NCBI RefSeq assembly: GCF_001613265.1
Contig: NZ_BDCA01000008.1
Coordinates: 1-64,000, forward strand
From: Nocardia vermiculata NBRC 100427
GTDB taxonomy: Bacteria; Actinomycetota; Actinomycetes; Mycobacteriales; Mycobacteriaceae
DNA length: 64,000 nucleotides
Direction of reading: 5' to 3'
Made by a program: the position numbers and the translations under genes. The notes under the pieces are model-generated. The model was not told the DNA's origin and ran no database searches. It saw only the letters and a list, made by a program, of their open reading frames with translations. This document shows, in pieces, positions 7,736 through 17,023 of the stretch (position 1 is its first letter; every line of letters begins with the position of its first letter).

Positions 7736-9940
7736 ATGTCCACCGACACCGACACGGCCCGCCGCATACCCTTCGGGCTCGCGACCGTGCTCCGGCACGA
7801 TGTTCCCGCCTCCGTGGTGGTCTTCCTTGTTGCTTTACCCCTGTCCATCGGTGTGGCCGTGGCGACGGGCGCCCCCGTGGCCGCCGGGCTGATCGCGGCG
7901 GTAGTCGGCGGCTTGGTGGCCGGCCTGTGCGGTGGTTCGGTACTGCAGGTCAGTGGTCCGACCGCCAGTCTCACTGTTGTCGTCGCCGAATCGATCCATC
8001 AGTTCGGCTGGGCTACAACCTGTTTCATCACCGTGCTGGCGGGTGCACTGCAGGTGGCCTTCGGGTTGAGCCGGATCGCGCGGGCTGCCCTGGCCATCGC
8101 CCCAGTGGTGGTCCATGCCATGCTCGCCGGAATCGGCATCGTGATCGCGCTACAGCAGGTGCACGTGCTGCTCGGCGGTGAGGCGCTGAGTTCGTCGTGG
8201 GAGAGCATGACCGAGCTGCCGCATCAGCTGACCGTGCTGCACGGTGGTGACGCGCTGGTCGGCGCGGTGGTGATCGTGGTGATGCTGGGTTGGCGCTATC
8301 TGCCGGGACGGATCCGGGCGGTGCCTGCACCACTGGCGGCGGTCGTGGCGGCGACCGCGCTGGCGATGGTGGTACCCACCAGTGTCGAGCGCATCACGCT
8401 GGACGGGTCGCTGTTCGACGCGATGGCGTTACCCACACTGCCGCAAGGGAATTGGAGCGCGGTGGTGTTGACTGCCGTCACCATCGCGCTGATCGCGAGC
8501 GTGGAGACGCTGCTGTCGGCGGTGGCGGTGGACCGGCTGCGGCCCGAGTACCGCACCGATCTCGATCGCGAGCTCCTCGGTCAGGGGGTGGCGAATGTGA
8601 CCTCCGGCCTGCTCGGGGGCCTGCCCGTGGCGGCGGTGATCGTCCGCAGTATCACCAACGCCAAGGCGGGAGCGCGCACCAAGGCGGCCACGATGCTGGC
8701 CGGCGTCTGGGTGCTGGTGTTCTCGGTAGCGCTGGTGGCCGTGGTGCGTCAGATCCCCAAGGCGGCGCTCGCCGGGCTGTTGATCGTGATCGGCATCGGA
8801 CTGGTGAAATTGGCGCATATCCGGCTCGCCCGCCGCGCCGGCGACCTGATCGTCTACGCCACCACGGTGTCGGTGGTCATCTTCGGGAATCTACTGCTGG
8901 GGATGGCAATCGGACTGGTTCTGTCGGTGGGTCTGCTGATCTGGCGGGTGGTGCGCGTGGTGATCGTGGCGGCGCCGACCGGCAACGGTACGGGGTGGCT
9001 GGTCGTCGTGGACGGTTCGGCCACCTTCCTCGCGCTGCCGCTGCTGACGGCGCGGTTGGCGAGGATTCCCGCCGGGGTGCCGGTGACGGTGGAACTGACG
9101 GTCGACTATATCGATCATGCCGTGTCCGATGCGTTGCACGAATGGGCGGACCGTCACGAAAGTCTCGGCGGCACTGTGTTGTTCGTCGAGATGGGTGCGG
9201 TCCGGATTGCCGATCTGACCAGTGGGCCACCGGCGCGCGGTCAGGTGCGGCGCATGCTCGACGATATTCTCGGACCGTGGCGCCACACCGCCCGCACGGA
9301 TCGGATTGCGGCCGGTATCGCCGCGTATCACGGTGGTCATGCCCACATGATGCGCCCGCATCTGGACGAGCTGCGCCATACTCAGGATCCGCACTCGTTG
9401 TTCGTCACCTGCGCGGATTCGCGGATCGTGCCGAATGTGATCACCGCCAGCGGTCCTGGCGATCTGTTCACGGTGCGCAATATCGGCAACCTGATTCCGG
9501 TCGACGGGCGCGACACCTCGGTCGAGGCGGCGCTGATCTACGCGCTGGACAAACTCGACGTGCGCTCGATCGTGGTGTGCGGGCACTCGGGCTGCGGCGC
9601 CATGGAGGCACTGTGTCACGACCTGCACACCGGTCCGGGACTCGACCACTGGCTCGCTCACGGCCGACCGGCGCTCGAACGGTTTCGGGCCGGTCATCCG
9701 GTGGCGACCGCGGCCGCGGCGGCGGGCTTCGGGGAGGTCGATCAACTGGCCATGGTGAACGTCGCCGTGCAACTCGAGATATTGGCGAATCACCCGCTGG
9801 TGCGGGCCGGTATCGATGAGCGTGGCGTGGTGCTGTCGGGGTTGTTCTTCGATATCGGCACCGCCCGGGTCCTCACGATCGGTGTGAACGGAATCACCGG
9901 TGGTGACGGGGTGCCGCTGCCCGCGGGCACCCTGGTCTGA
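7736..9940 (+). CDS. SulP-family anion (probably bicarbonate) transporter fused to beta-carbonic anhydrase, copy 1
   Basis: A 734-residue inner-membrane protein. Residues about 15-420 form a SulP (SLC26-like) transport domain with 10-14 helices. Residues about 425-500 resemble a degenerate STAS domain. From about 520 to the end lies a beta-class carbonic anhydrase with CADSR (Cys559, Asp561, Arg563) and GHSGCG (His617, Cys620), the complete zinc-binding set. The fusion suggests uptake of bicarbonate coupled to interconversion with CO2, or pH/CO2 supply to carboxylases; this is inferred from domain content. ATG 7736 has AAGGAG upstream. A paralogue of the same architecture follows 249 bases downstream. 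Confidence 0.9.
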   Translation: MSTDTDTARRIPFGLATVLRHDVPASVVVFLVALPLSIGVAVATGAPVAAGLIAAVVGGLVAGLCGGSVLQVSGPTASLTVVVAESIHQFGWATTCFITVLAGALQVAFGLSRIARAALAIAPVVVHAMLAGIGIVIALQQVHVLLGGEALSSSWESMTELPHQLTVLHGGDALVGAVVIVVMLGWRYLPGRIRAVPAPLAAVVAATALAMVVPTSVERITLDGSLFDAMALPTLPQGNWSAVVLTAVTIALIASVETLLSAVAVDRLRPEYRTDLDRELLGQGVANVTSGLLGGLPVAAVIVRSITNAKAGARTKAATMLAGVWVLVFSVALVAVVRQIPKAALAGLLIVIGIGLVKLAHIRLARRAGDLIVYATTVSVVIFGNLLLGMAIGLVLSVGLLIWRVVRVVIVAAPTGNGTGWLVVVDGSATFLALPLLTARLARIPAGVPVTVELTVDYIDHAVSDALHEWADRHESLGGTVLFVEMGAVRIADLTSGPPARGQVRRMLDDILGPWRHTARTDRIAAGIAAYHGGHAHMMRPHLDELRHTQDPHSLFVTCADSRIVPNVITASGPGDLFTVRNIGNLIPVDGRDTSVEAALIYALDKLDVRSIVVCGHSGCGAMEALCHDLHTGPGLDHWLAHGRPALERFRAGHPVATAAAAAGFGEVDQLAMVNVAVQLEILANHPLVRAGIDERGVVLSGLFFDIGTARVLTIGVNGITGGDGVPLPAGTLV

Positions 9941-9995
9941 ACGAGTTCCCAGCGGAGGTGAATGCGGGTCGGGGTGGAGGGTCGAGAATAGGGGT

Positions 9996-10009
9996 GTGAC
10001 TGCAGTCAC
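9996..10009. promoter_or_regulatory. 14-bp perfect palindrome between the two SulP fusion genes
   Basis: GTGACTGCAGTCAC is a perfect palindrome, overlapped by a second one, CACCCGGGTG, at 10007-10016. It lies about 60 bases upstream of the putative -10 of the second fusion gene, a plausible activator or repressor position. No counterpart was noticed upstream of gene 1. Confidence 0.4.
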
Positions 10010-10042
10010 CCGGGTGGCAAATAGTGTCCGAGGCTAAAGAAC

Positions 10043-10074
10043 CTTTTCTAAGTCTTTGCTTAGTCTTTACTATT
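10043..10074 (+). promoter_or_regulatory. Promoter box of SulP-carbonic anhydrase gene 2
   Basis: The segment matches 7571-7602 at 25 of 32 positions and includes the identical GTCTTTACTATT with -10-like TACTAT at 10068-10073. It also holds a local direct repeat (AGTCTTTGC followed by AGTCTTTAC). The leader to the ATG is about 116 bases. Confidence 0.6.
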
Positions 10075-10189
10075 ACGGTTGCCCTTGCTTCCGGCTTGCT
10101 GTTGGACAACGGAGTCACGCAGCTGAATTCGATGCCTGGAGAACATGTTCGACCGACCGGCCCGTCACCTGGCCGGTGAAGGAGCAACC

Positions 10190-12448
10190 ATGTCCACCGA
10201 CACCGTCATCACGCCCAGACCCTCGGCCCCACCAGGCAGCGGGTGGCAAGACCGGATGAGATCGGTGCTTCGGCACGATCTGTCCGCATCCGTCGTCGTA
10301 TTTCTCGTCGCGTTACCACTGTCGCTGGGAATCGCGGTCGCCACCGGCGCACCCGTCGCAGCAGGACTCATCGCCGCCGCCGTGGGCGGCATCGTCGTGG
10401 GGACCCTGGGGGGTTCGATACTTCAGGTCAGCGGACCGGCTGCCGGGCTGACCGTGGTCATGGCCGAAATCATCACCCAGTACGGCTGGAAGACCACCTG
10501 TTTCATCACCGTCTGTGCGGGCGTGCTGCAGATCGTGTTCGGCCTGAGCCGGATCGCGCGCGCCGCGCTGGCCATCGCACCCGTCGTGGTGCACGCCATG
10601 CTTGCCGGCATCGGTATCACCATCGCGCTGCAGCAGGTTCATGTCCTGCTCGGTGGCGATTCGGAGAGCAGTGCCTGGGCCAATATCGCCGGCCTGCCCG
10701 ATCAGCTCCTGAACCTCAGCGGCATCGATGTGATCATCGGTGGCCTGGTCATCGCCATCATGCTGGGCTGGCGCTACATGCCCGCCAAGATCCGGGTGGT
10801 ACCGGGCCCGCTGGTCGCGATCCTGGTCGCGACCGCGCTGTCGCTGGTCGTCCCCGCCGATCCCGCACGCATCACCATGAGTGGTTCGCTGTTCGACGCG
10901 ATCGGCCTGCCGTCCCTGCCGCAGGGCGACTGGGCCGGGGTGGCCATGGCCGTGCTCACCGTTGCCCTGATCGCGAGTGTGGAAAGCCTGCTGTCCGCGG
11001 TGGCCGTGGACAAGATGCACTCCGGTAAGCGCACCGATTTCGACCGGGAACTGATGGCCCAGGGCACCGCGAACGTGACCTCCGGCCTGATCGGCGGCCT
11101 ACCGGTCACGGGTGTGATCGTGCGCAGTGCGACCAACGTCGCGGCCGGTGCGCGTAGTCGTGCCTCGGCTCAGCTGCACGGTGTGTGGATCCTGCTGTTC
11201 TCGGTGGCCCTGGTCGGAGTGGTCGAACAGATCCCGAAGTCGGCGCTGGCCGGACTGCTCATCGTGATCGGCATCCAGCTGGTGAAGCTGGCGCATATCC
11301 GGATCGCGCGGCGGACCGGCGAACTCGTCATCTACGTGCTGACCGCAGCGTCGGTCGTCTTCTTGAATCTGCTCGAAGGCGTGCTGATCGGGCTGGCCGT
11401 GGCCTTCGCGCTCCTGTTGTGGCGGGTGGTGCGGGTATCGGTGAGCGTCGGGCCGGTGTCCGGCACGGACCGCTGGCTGCTCGCCATCGACGGCAGCTGC
11501 ACCTTCCTGGCGTTGCCGACGTTGTCGCGCCGACTGGCAGAGGTACCCGCGGGGGTCGACGTCACGGTGGAACTCACCGTCGACTTCCTCGACCACTCCG
11601 CCTACGAGACCATCCACTCGTGGGCCCAGCAGCACGAAACCACCGGCGGCAGTGTCGAATTCATCGAGATCGGTACCGCCAGGATGGAGCACGCCGAGGT
11701 GGCGCCACCGCGGCGTGGTCGGCCGCGGCGGCTGCTGGACGAGGCACTCGGCCCGTGGCGCTCCGGCAGCGCCGAGACCCCCGGAAACGCCAATGCGGTG
11801 ACCGCGGGTGTGGCCGCATATCACCGCAGCCATGCCCATGTGGTGCGGCCGCATCTGGACGAACTGCGCACCGGGCAGGATCCGGATTCGTTCTTCCTGA
11901 CCTGCGCCGACTCGCGGATCGTGCCGAACGTGATCACCAACAGCGGCCCGGGTGACATGTTCACCATCCGCAACATCGGCAACCTGGTCCCGGCGCGGGG
12001 CACCGACGTTTCGGTCGACGCCGCACTGAGCTTCGCCCTGGAACAGTTGTCGGTGCGCAATGTGGTGGTGTGCGGGCACTCGAGTTGTGGCGCGATGAAT
12101 GCCCTGCTGGCCGACTGCTCCGCCGGTCCCGATATCGACGACTGGTTGGCCCACGCCGGTCCCGCGCTGCAGCGCTACCGCGGCGGACATCCGGTGGCCG
12201 CGGCCGCGGAAGCCGCCGGCTACGGTGCCGCCGACCAGTTGAGCATGGTCAACGTGGCGGTGCAGATCGAGACGTTGAGTAACCATCCAGTGGTGTCGCG
12301 GGCGGTCGCCGAGCGTGGCGTGGTGTTGTCGGGCCTGTTCTTCGACATCGCCACCGCACGGGTCCTCGAGGTCACCGCGACCGAGATCGTCGAGATCACC
12401 GGCGCCGAGCGGCCCGGAATATCGGTACCGGATCCGGCCCACGCCTGA
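10190..12448 (+). CDS. SulP-family anion (probably bicarbonate) transporter fused to beta-carbonic anhydrase, copy 2
   Basis: A 752-residue paralogue of the preceding gene with the same order: SulP transport domain (about 25-435), STAS-like segment, then beta-carbonic anhydrase with CADSR (Cys572) and GHSSCG (His630, Cys633). Both start with MSTDT, and the upstream AAGGAG sequence is similar. ATG 10190 has GAAGGAGCAACC in front; a further in-frame ATG at 10145 lacks such a site. The two proteins are clearly homologous but diverged along their whole length, so the duplication is not recent. A 15-bp stem terminator follows the stop codon. Confidence 0.9.
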   Translation: MSTDTVITPRPSAPPGSGWQDRMRSVLRHDLSASVVVFLVALPLSLGIAVATGAPVAAGLIAAAVGGIVVGTLGGSILQVSGPAAGLTVVMAEIITQYGWKTTCFITVCAGVLQIVFGLSRIARAALAIAPVVVHAMLAGIGITIALQQVHVLLGGDSESSAWANIAGLPDQLLNLSGIDVIIGGLVIAIMLGWRYMPAKIRVVPGPLVAILVATALSLVVPADPARITMSGSLFDAIGLPSLPQGDWAGVAMAVLTVALIASVESLLSAVAVDKMHSGKRTDFDRELMAQGTANVTSGLIGGLPVTGVIVRSATNVAAGARSRASAQLHGVWILLFSVALVGVVEQIPKSALAGLLIVIGIQLVKLAHIRIARRTGELVIYVLTAASVVFLNLLEGVLIGLAVAFALLLWRVVRVSVSVGPVSGTDRWLLAIDGSCTFLALPTLSRRLAEVPAGVDVTVELTVDFLDHSAYETIHSWAQQHETTGGSVEFIEIGTARMEHAEVAPPRRGRPRRLLDEALGPWRSGSAETPGNANAVTAGVAAYHRSHAHVVRPHLDELRTGQDPDSFFLTCADSRIVPNVITNSGPGDMFTIRNIGNLVPARGTDVSVDAALSFALEQLSVRNVVVCGHSSCGAMNALLADCSAGPDIDDWLAHAGPALQRYRGGHPVAAAAEAAGYGAADQLSMVNVAVQIETLSNHPVVSRAVAERGVVLSGLFFDIATARVLEVTATEIVEITGAERPGISVPDPAHA

Positions 12449-12459
12449 TTCGGTTTCCG

Positions 12460-12498
12460 GTGCGCGAGTTCGGCGGCCCGACAGCCGAACTCGCGCAC
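12460..12498 (+). terminator. Strong hairpin terminator after the second SulP fusion
   Basis: A perfect 15-bp stem (GTGCGCGAGTTCGGC at 12460-12474 pairing with 12484-12498) with a 9-base loop, 11 bases after the stop codon. There is no U-tract, as is common for actinobacterial terminators. Confidence 0.65.
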
Positions 12499-12616
12499 AC
12501 CCTGCGGGCATTCCGGCCACCCGAGGTGAACTCCGGCGCGCCTGACCGATACGACGGTCACCGCCGATACGCTGTTCGCCGCACCCACGCGGTCGTCGGC
12601 CCCCCGATTGCCCGAG

Positions 12617-12652
12617 CCGCCGCGGCGGATCCGATGTGATCCGCCGCGGCGG
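12617..12652. repeat. Second perfect 15-bp inverted repeat
   Basis: CCGCCGCGGCGGATC (12617-12631) pairs perfectly with 12638-12652 around a 6-base loop. It lies about 70 bases before the next gene and 120 bases after the previous terminator. It may be another terminator or a structured leader; its arms are themselves GC-palindromic. Confidence 0.5.
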
Positions 12653-12723
12653 TCCCGTGTGAGCGGCGCTTGCGGTCGCACCGAGGCGACGGGCGCGGGT
12701 GGGTGCCATGGTGGAAGTGACGC

Positions 12724-13407
12724 ATGCGGTGGATCGATGTGGATCGGAGTCGGATGAACATGGTCGCGCAACCGGTGCAGCCGGGCGTACAGCCCGAAAC
12801 GGTGGCCGGGACCCAGCTTGTCGAGCCTGCCTGGCTCTCGGAGCGGATCGCCGATATGGGCATCTCCTGGGGCACCGGCAACTCCCGGATCTCGGGCACC
12901 CTGTGGTGGTGTATGACCGCCTCGGCATTGGTGGATCCGATCGTCGAGGCCTACGCCACCGGCGTCGCGCCGCTCGACCCCACCCTCGAGCGGCTCCGAT
13001 GCGAGATGCGTCCCGACGGTGGCATCGAACGCATCGTGGGGGCTCCCGTGGCCGGGAACGATCACACGGCGGGTGCGATGCTGCGGGAGACGCTGGACCG
13101 GGTGGTGCCGGTGCTGGCGCAGGTGACCGGGGCGGGCGCCGCGGCGCTGTGGGCGATCGTGGCCGATGCGATCGGTAACCGGGCGATCGACGCCGGTGCC
13201 CCCGCGGTGGCCGGTGTGCTCGCCGGGCAGGTGGGACAGCGCCTGCCGCGTCCCCGCTTCGTGGATATCGCATCGCGCACCTTCGTGCGCCGGATCTCCT
13301 GCTGCGTGGTGTTCGAGGTGCCCGGTTGCTCGATGTGCACCAGCTGTCCCAAACGTCCGGCCGCCGAACGCGAGCACTTGCTTGCCGAAGCGGCACGGCG
13401 CCGGTGA
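12724..13407 (+). CDS. FhuF-like ferric-siderophore reductase, 2Fe-2S protein
   Basis: A 227-residue protein (217 if it begins at Met11, 12754). Its C-terminus carries CCVVFEVPGCSMCTSC, an exact CC-x10-C-x2-C pattern, the unusual 2Fe-2S ligand set of FhuF-type ferric reductases. The middle (about 90-200) fits the FhuF fold. Such proteins release iron from imported ferric siderophores in the cytoplasm. It stands alone between the SulP gene and thrS; no siderophore transport gene is adjacent. Both candidate starts have acceptable ribosome binding sites (GGAAG and GGAG). Confidence 0.8.
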   Translation: MRWIDVDRSRMNMVAQPVQPGVQPETVAGTQLVEPAWLSERIADMGISWGTGNSRISGTLWWCMTASALVDPIVEAYATGVAPLDPTLERLRCEMRPDGGIERIVGAPVAGNDHTAGAMLRETLDRVVPVLAQVTGAGAAALWAIVADAIGNRAIDAGAPAVAGVLAGQVGQRLPRPRFVDIASRTFVRRISCCVVFEVPGCSMCTSCPKRPAAEREHLLAEAARRR

Positions 13408-13650
13408 ACACGCACCGCATTCGCCGGCAGGGGAGGATCGGATGGAGCCCGGGCCGTCGCGGCCGGACCATCGGCACGCGGGCGGTACTGTCCCGATAGC
13501 ATAGGTCGCACCGGTCCCGAATCGCCGACCGGCCTGGAACGCGTTTCCAGAATGCGGGCCCGGCCCGCACCTGCGGGCATCAGTCCGCAGACAACGCCGC
13601 GGGCGAGTGTCCGGGGCGAGCACACCGACAGTTCTAAGGAGAGCGCAGCC

Positions 13651-15708
13651 GTGACCACCTCAGCCCGCACCACCCCCGCCGCCCTCGTCCGGGTGCCGGC
13701 CGGGACGACGGCGGGCGCCGCGGTGCGCGAAGCGGGCCTGCCCACCAAGGGCCCCGGCACCATCGTCGTCGTGCGCGACGACGAGGGCAATCTCAAGGAT
13801 TTGTCGTGGCAGCCGGAGACCGATGTCGAGGTCGAGGCCGTGACCGCCGACTCCGAGGACGGGCGCAGCGTCATTCGCCACTCCGCCGCCCACGTACTGG
13901 CTCAGGCGGTGCAGCAGGAGTTCCCGGAGGCGAAGCTGGGCATCGGCCCGCCGGTCAAGGACGGCTTCTACTACGACTTCCAGGTCGAACGGCCCTTCAC
14001 CCCCGAGGATCTCGCCAAGCTCGAGTCCCGGATGAAGAAGATCGTCAAGGGCGCGCAGCGCTTCTCCCGCCGCGTCGTCGAGGTCGAGGACGCCCGGGTC
14101 GAGTTGGCGAAGGAACCGTTCAAACTGGAGCTGATCTCCGACAAGTCCGGTATCGACGATCCGGAGATCATGGAGGTGGGCGGTAAAGAACTCACCATCT
14201 ACGACAATCTGGATCCCCGTTCCGGGGAAAAGGTCTGGGGCGACCTGTGCCGGGGCCCGCACATTCCGACCACCAAATTCATTCCGGCATTCAAACTGAC
14301 CCGGTCGTCGGCGGCCTACTGGCGCGGCGATCAGAGTCGTGAGGATCTGCAGCGCATCTACGGCACCGCATGGGAATCGTCGGAAGCGCTCGACGAGTAC
14401 CTGCGCATCCTGGAAGAAGCCGAGAAGCGCGATCACCGCAAACTCGGGTTGGAACTGGATCTGTTCTCCTTCCCGGACGAGCTCGGCTCCGGACTGCCGG
14501 TTTTCCATCCCAAGGGTGGAATCATCCGCAAGGAACTCGAGGATTATTCGCGGCGTCGCCATATTGCCGCCGGCTACGAGTTCGTCAACACCCCGCACAT
14601 CACCAAGGGCCACTTGTTCGAGGTCTCGGGCCATCTCGACTGGTATCGCGAGGGCATGTTCCCGGCCATGCATCTGGACGCGGAATACAACGATGACGGC
14701 ACCGTGCGCAAGCCCGGCCAGGACTACTACGTCAAGCCGATGAACTGCCCGATGCACAATCTGATTTTCCGCTCCCGGGGCCGGTCCTATCGGGAGTTGC
14801 CGTTGCGACTGTTCGAATTCGGTTCGGTGTACCGCTACGAGAAGTCCGGTGTCGTGCACGGGCTCACCCGCGTGCGCGGAATGACCCAGGACGATGCGCA
14901 CATCTACTGCACCAAACAGCAGATGCATGCCGAGCTGACGACCACCCTGCAATTCGTGCTGAGCCTGCTGCGCGATTACGGTCTCGACGATTTCTATCTG
15001 GAGCTGTCGACCAAGGATCCGCAGAAATTCGTCGGCTCCGACGAACTGTGGGAGGAGGCTACCGACACCCTGCGGAAGGTGGCGACCGATTCGGGCCTGG
15101 ATCTGGTACCCGATCCCGGCGGCGCCGCGTTCTACGGGCCGAAGATCTCCGTTCAGGCCAAGGATGCGCTGGGACGCACCTGGCAGATGTCGACCATCCA
15201 GCTCGACTTCAACCTGCCCGAGCGGTTCGGCCTGGAATACACCGCCTCGGACGGCACCAAGCAGCGTCCGGTGATGATTCACCGCGCACTGTTCGGCTCC
15301 ATCGAGCGGTTCTTCGGTGTGCTGACCGAACACTATGCGGGTGCCTTCCCGGCCTGGTTGGCGCCCGTGCAGGTGGTCGGCATTCCGGTGGCCGACGCCT
15401 TCACCGGCCACCTGGACGCGGTGGTCGAGCAATTGCACGCGCACGGGGTGCGCGCCGAGGTCGACCGTGGCGACGACCGCATGCAGAAGAAGATCTTCAA
15501 CCACACCGCGCAGAAGGTGCCGTTCATGCTGCTGGCCGGCGAACGCGATGTGAACGCGGGCGCGGTGAGTTTCCGGTTCCGGGACGGCACCCAGGTCAAC
15601 GGCGTACCCGTGGCCGATGCCGTGGCGACCATCGCCGACTGGATTTCCCGGCGCGACAATACTTCGCCGAGTGCGGAAGGATTCGAGGTCCGGACGGGTG
15701 GAGCATGA
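13651..15708 (+). CDS. thrS: Threonyl-tRNA synthetase
   Basis: The class II synthetase that charges tRNA-Thr, about 685 residues. Its order is a TGS-like N-terminus, the tRNA-SAD editing domain with [11 protein letters not shown] (HxxxH), the catalytic core with motif 2 ([13 protein letters not shown]) and zinc ligands (KPMNCPMHN and [13 protein letters not shown]), then the anticodon-binding domain. GTG 13651 is chosen because AAGGAG lies just upstream; the in-frame codons before it do not resemble ThrS. It overlaps the HIT gene by ATGA and heads an operon with the phosphatidylinositol mannoside genes, the order found in mycobacteria. Confidence 0.97.
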   Translation: MTTSARTTPAALVRVPAGTTAGAAVREAGLPTKGPGTIVVVRDDEGNLKDLSWQPETDVEVEAVTADSEDGRSVIRHSAAHVLAQAVQQEFPEAKLGIGPPVKDGFYYDFQVERPFTPEDLAKLESRMKKIVKGAQRFSRRVVEVEDARVELAKEPFKLELISDKSGIDDPEIMEVGGKELTIYDNLDPRSGEKVWGDLCRGPHIPTTKFIPAFKLTRSSAAYWRGDQSREDLQRIYGTAWESSEALDEYLRILEEAEKRDHRKLGLELDLFSFPDELGSGLPVFHPKGGIIRKELEDYSRRRHIAAGYEFVNTPHITKGHLFEVSGHLDWYREGMFPAMHLDAEYNDDGTVRKPGQDYYVKPMNCPMHNLIFRSRGRSYRELPLRLFEFGSVYRYEKSGVVHGLTRVRGMTQDDAHIYCTKQQMHAELTTTLQFVLSLLRDYGLDDFYLELSTKDPQKFVGSDELWEEATDTLRKVATDSGLDLVPDPGGAAFYGPKISVQAKDALGRTWQMSTIQLDFNLPERFGLEYTASDGTKQRPVMIHRALFGSIERFFGVLTEHYAGAFPAWLAPVQVVGIPVADAFTGHLDAVVEQLHAHGVRAEVDRGDDRMQKKIFNHTAQKVPFMLLAGERDVNAGAVSFRFRDGTQVNGVPVADAVATIADWISRRDNTSPSAEGFEVRTGGA

Positions 15709-16337
15709 CTGAAGGTGTGGTGGAAGAGGCTGTGACACAACAGGACCCGGGGACACAGCAGGATCCTGGACACATCGTCGACACGGGTGCCGGTGATCCG
15801 GACCGGCTGCAGCGGCTGTGGACGCCGTATCGGATGTCCTACATCACCGGTGCGGTGTCCGATCGCGACAGTAGCGACGACGGAACCACCTCGGCGGGGA
15901 AGAAGCATCCCTTCACCGAGATCCCGAAGATGTCGGACGAGGACGGTCTCGTGATCGCCCGCGGTGAATGGGTTTTCGCGGTACTCAACCTGTATCCGTA
16001 CAACCCCGGCCACATGATGGTGGTGCCGTATCGGCGGGTGGCCGACCTCGAGGATCTGACCATCGAGGAGAGCACCGAACTGATGGCTTTCACCCAACGC
16101 GCGATCCGGGTGATGAAGCGGGTATCGCGTCCGGAAGGGTTCAACGTCGGACTCAATCTCGGTGGCGTGGCCGGTGGCTCGCTGGCCGATCACCTGCATC
16201 AGCACATCGTTCCGCGGTGGAGCGGGGACGCCAATTTCATCACCGTCGTCGGCGGAGTGAAGGTGATGCCGCAGCTGCTCCGCGAGACACGAGCACTGCT
16301 GGCCGGGGCGTGGCACGAGTCGAAGGAAGTCGAGTAG
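15705..16337 (+). CDS. HIT-family nucleotide phosphorylase/hydrolase (AP4A phosphorylase-like)
   Basis: A 210-residue protein with the histidine triad [10 protein letters not shown] (H-x-H-x-H) near residue 165, preceded by [16 protein letters not shown], as in FHIT-like enzymes. The orthologous position in M. tuberculosis (Rv2613c) encodes an AP4A phosphorylase, so a role in clearing diadenosine polyphosphates made by aminoacyl-tRNA synthetases fits its coupling to thrS. ATG overlaps the thrS stop. The N-terminal 35 residues are variable and acidic. Confidence 0.9.
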   Translation: MTEGVVEEAVTQQDPGTQQDPGHIVDTGAGDPDRLQRLWTPYRMSYITGAVSDRDSSDDGTTSAGKKHPFTEIPKMSDEDGLVIARGEWVFAVLNLYPYNPGHMMVVPYRRVADLEDLTIEESTELMAFTQRAIRVMKRVSRPEGFNVGLNLGGVAGGSLADHLHQHIVPRWSGDANFITVVGGVKVMPQLLRETRALLAGAWHESKEVE

Positions 16338-16338
16338 C

Positions 16339-17010
16339 GTGCTGAGCATCTTCGGTCGGGCCACCTTCGCCAAGGCGACCGCACCGCTGGGGCGGGCGCT
16401 GGTGAGCACCGGACTCACCCCCGACGCGATGACGCTGATCGGCACCACCGCCTCCATCGTGGCCGCGGTGACGCTGTTCCCGACCGATCACCTGTTCTGG
16501 GGCACGATGGTGATCTGGCTGTTCGTCATGTTCGACATGCTCGACGGTGCGATGGCCCGCGCCCGCGGTGGTGGCACGAAGTACGGCGCCGTGCTCGACG
16601 CCACCTGCGATCGGGTCGCCGACGGTGCCATCTTCGGTGCGCTGGCCTGGTGGTCGGTGTACCACGAGCACAGCAAACACCTGTTCGTGGCGTCGCTGGT
16701 GGTGCTGGTGACCTCGCAGGTGATCTCCTATGCCAAGGCTCGGGCCGAGGCCAGCGGGTTGTCGGCCGACGGCGGCATCATCGAACGGCCGGATCGGCTG
16801 GTCATCGTGCTGGTCGGTGCCGGATTCACCGGTATCGGTGGCTATTTCGGGGTCGAGTGGCTCACCTACGCGGTGTACGTCTCGATGTACATCCTGGCCG
16901 TATTGAGTATCGTCACCGTCTTCCAGCGGGTGCTCGCGGTGCGGAATTCGGCCGGGGCGCGCGACGTGATCGCGCCGGCGCCCGCGACCGGCACCGATGC
17001 AGCGAAGTGA
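16339..17010 (+). CDS. pgsA: CDP-alcohol phosphatidyltransferase (phosphatidylinositol phosphate synthase)
   Basis: A 223-residue integral membrane enzyme with the CDP-alcohol phosphotransferase signature DMLDGAMARAR followed by GxxxDxxxD (YGAVLDATCDRVAD), and about six membrane helices. In mycobacteria the gene in this position joins CDP-diacylglycerol with inositol 1-phosphate, the first lipid step of phosphatidylinositol and its mannosides. The GTG start lies one base after the HIT stop. The next two genes (acyltransferase, PimA) continue the same pathway, which supports PI synthesis over phosphatidylglycerol phosphate synthesis. Confidence 0.92.
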   Translation: MLSIFGRATFAKATAPLGRALVSTGLTPDAMTLIGTTASIVAAVTLFPTDHLFWGTMVIWLFVMFDMLDGAMARARGGGTKYGAVLDATCDRVADGAIFGALAWWSVYHEHSKHLFVASLVVLVTSQVISYAKARAEASGLSADGGIIERPDRLVIVLVGAGFTGIGGYFGVEWLTYAVYVSMYILAVLSIVTVFQRVLAVRNSAGARDVIAPAPATGTDAAK

Positions 17011-17023
17011 GGGTGGTACTGGC

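Noticed and set aside
13442..13504. 20-codon ORF with GGGGAGG upstream
   Set aside because: It overlaps the presumed thrS promoter region, has no family features and no terminator or coupling; likely chance.
11099..13570. Open reverse-strand frame of 823 codons
   Set aside because: It runs antisense to the second SulP fusion and the FhuF-like gene, whose motifs are clear; its composition is that of a high-GC shadow frame.
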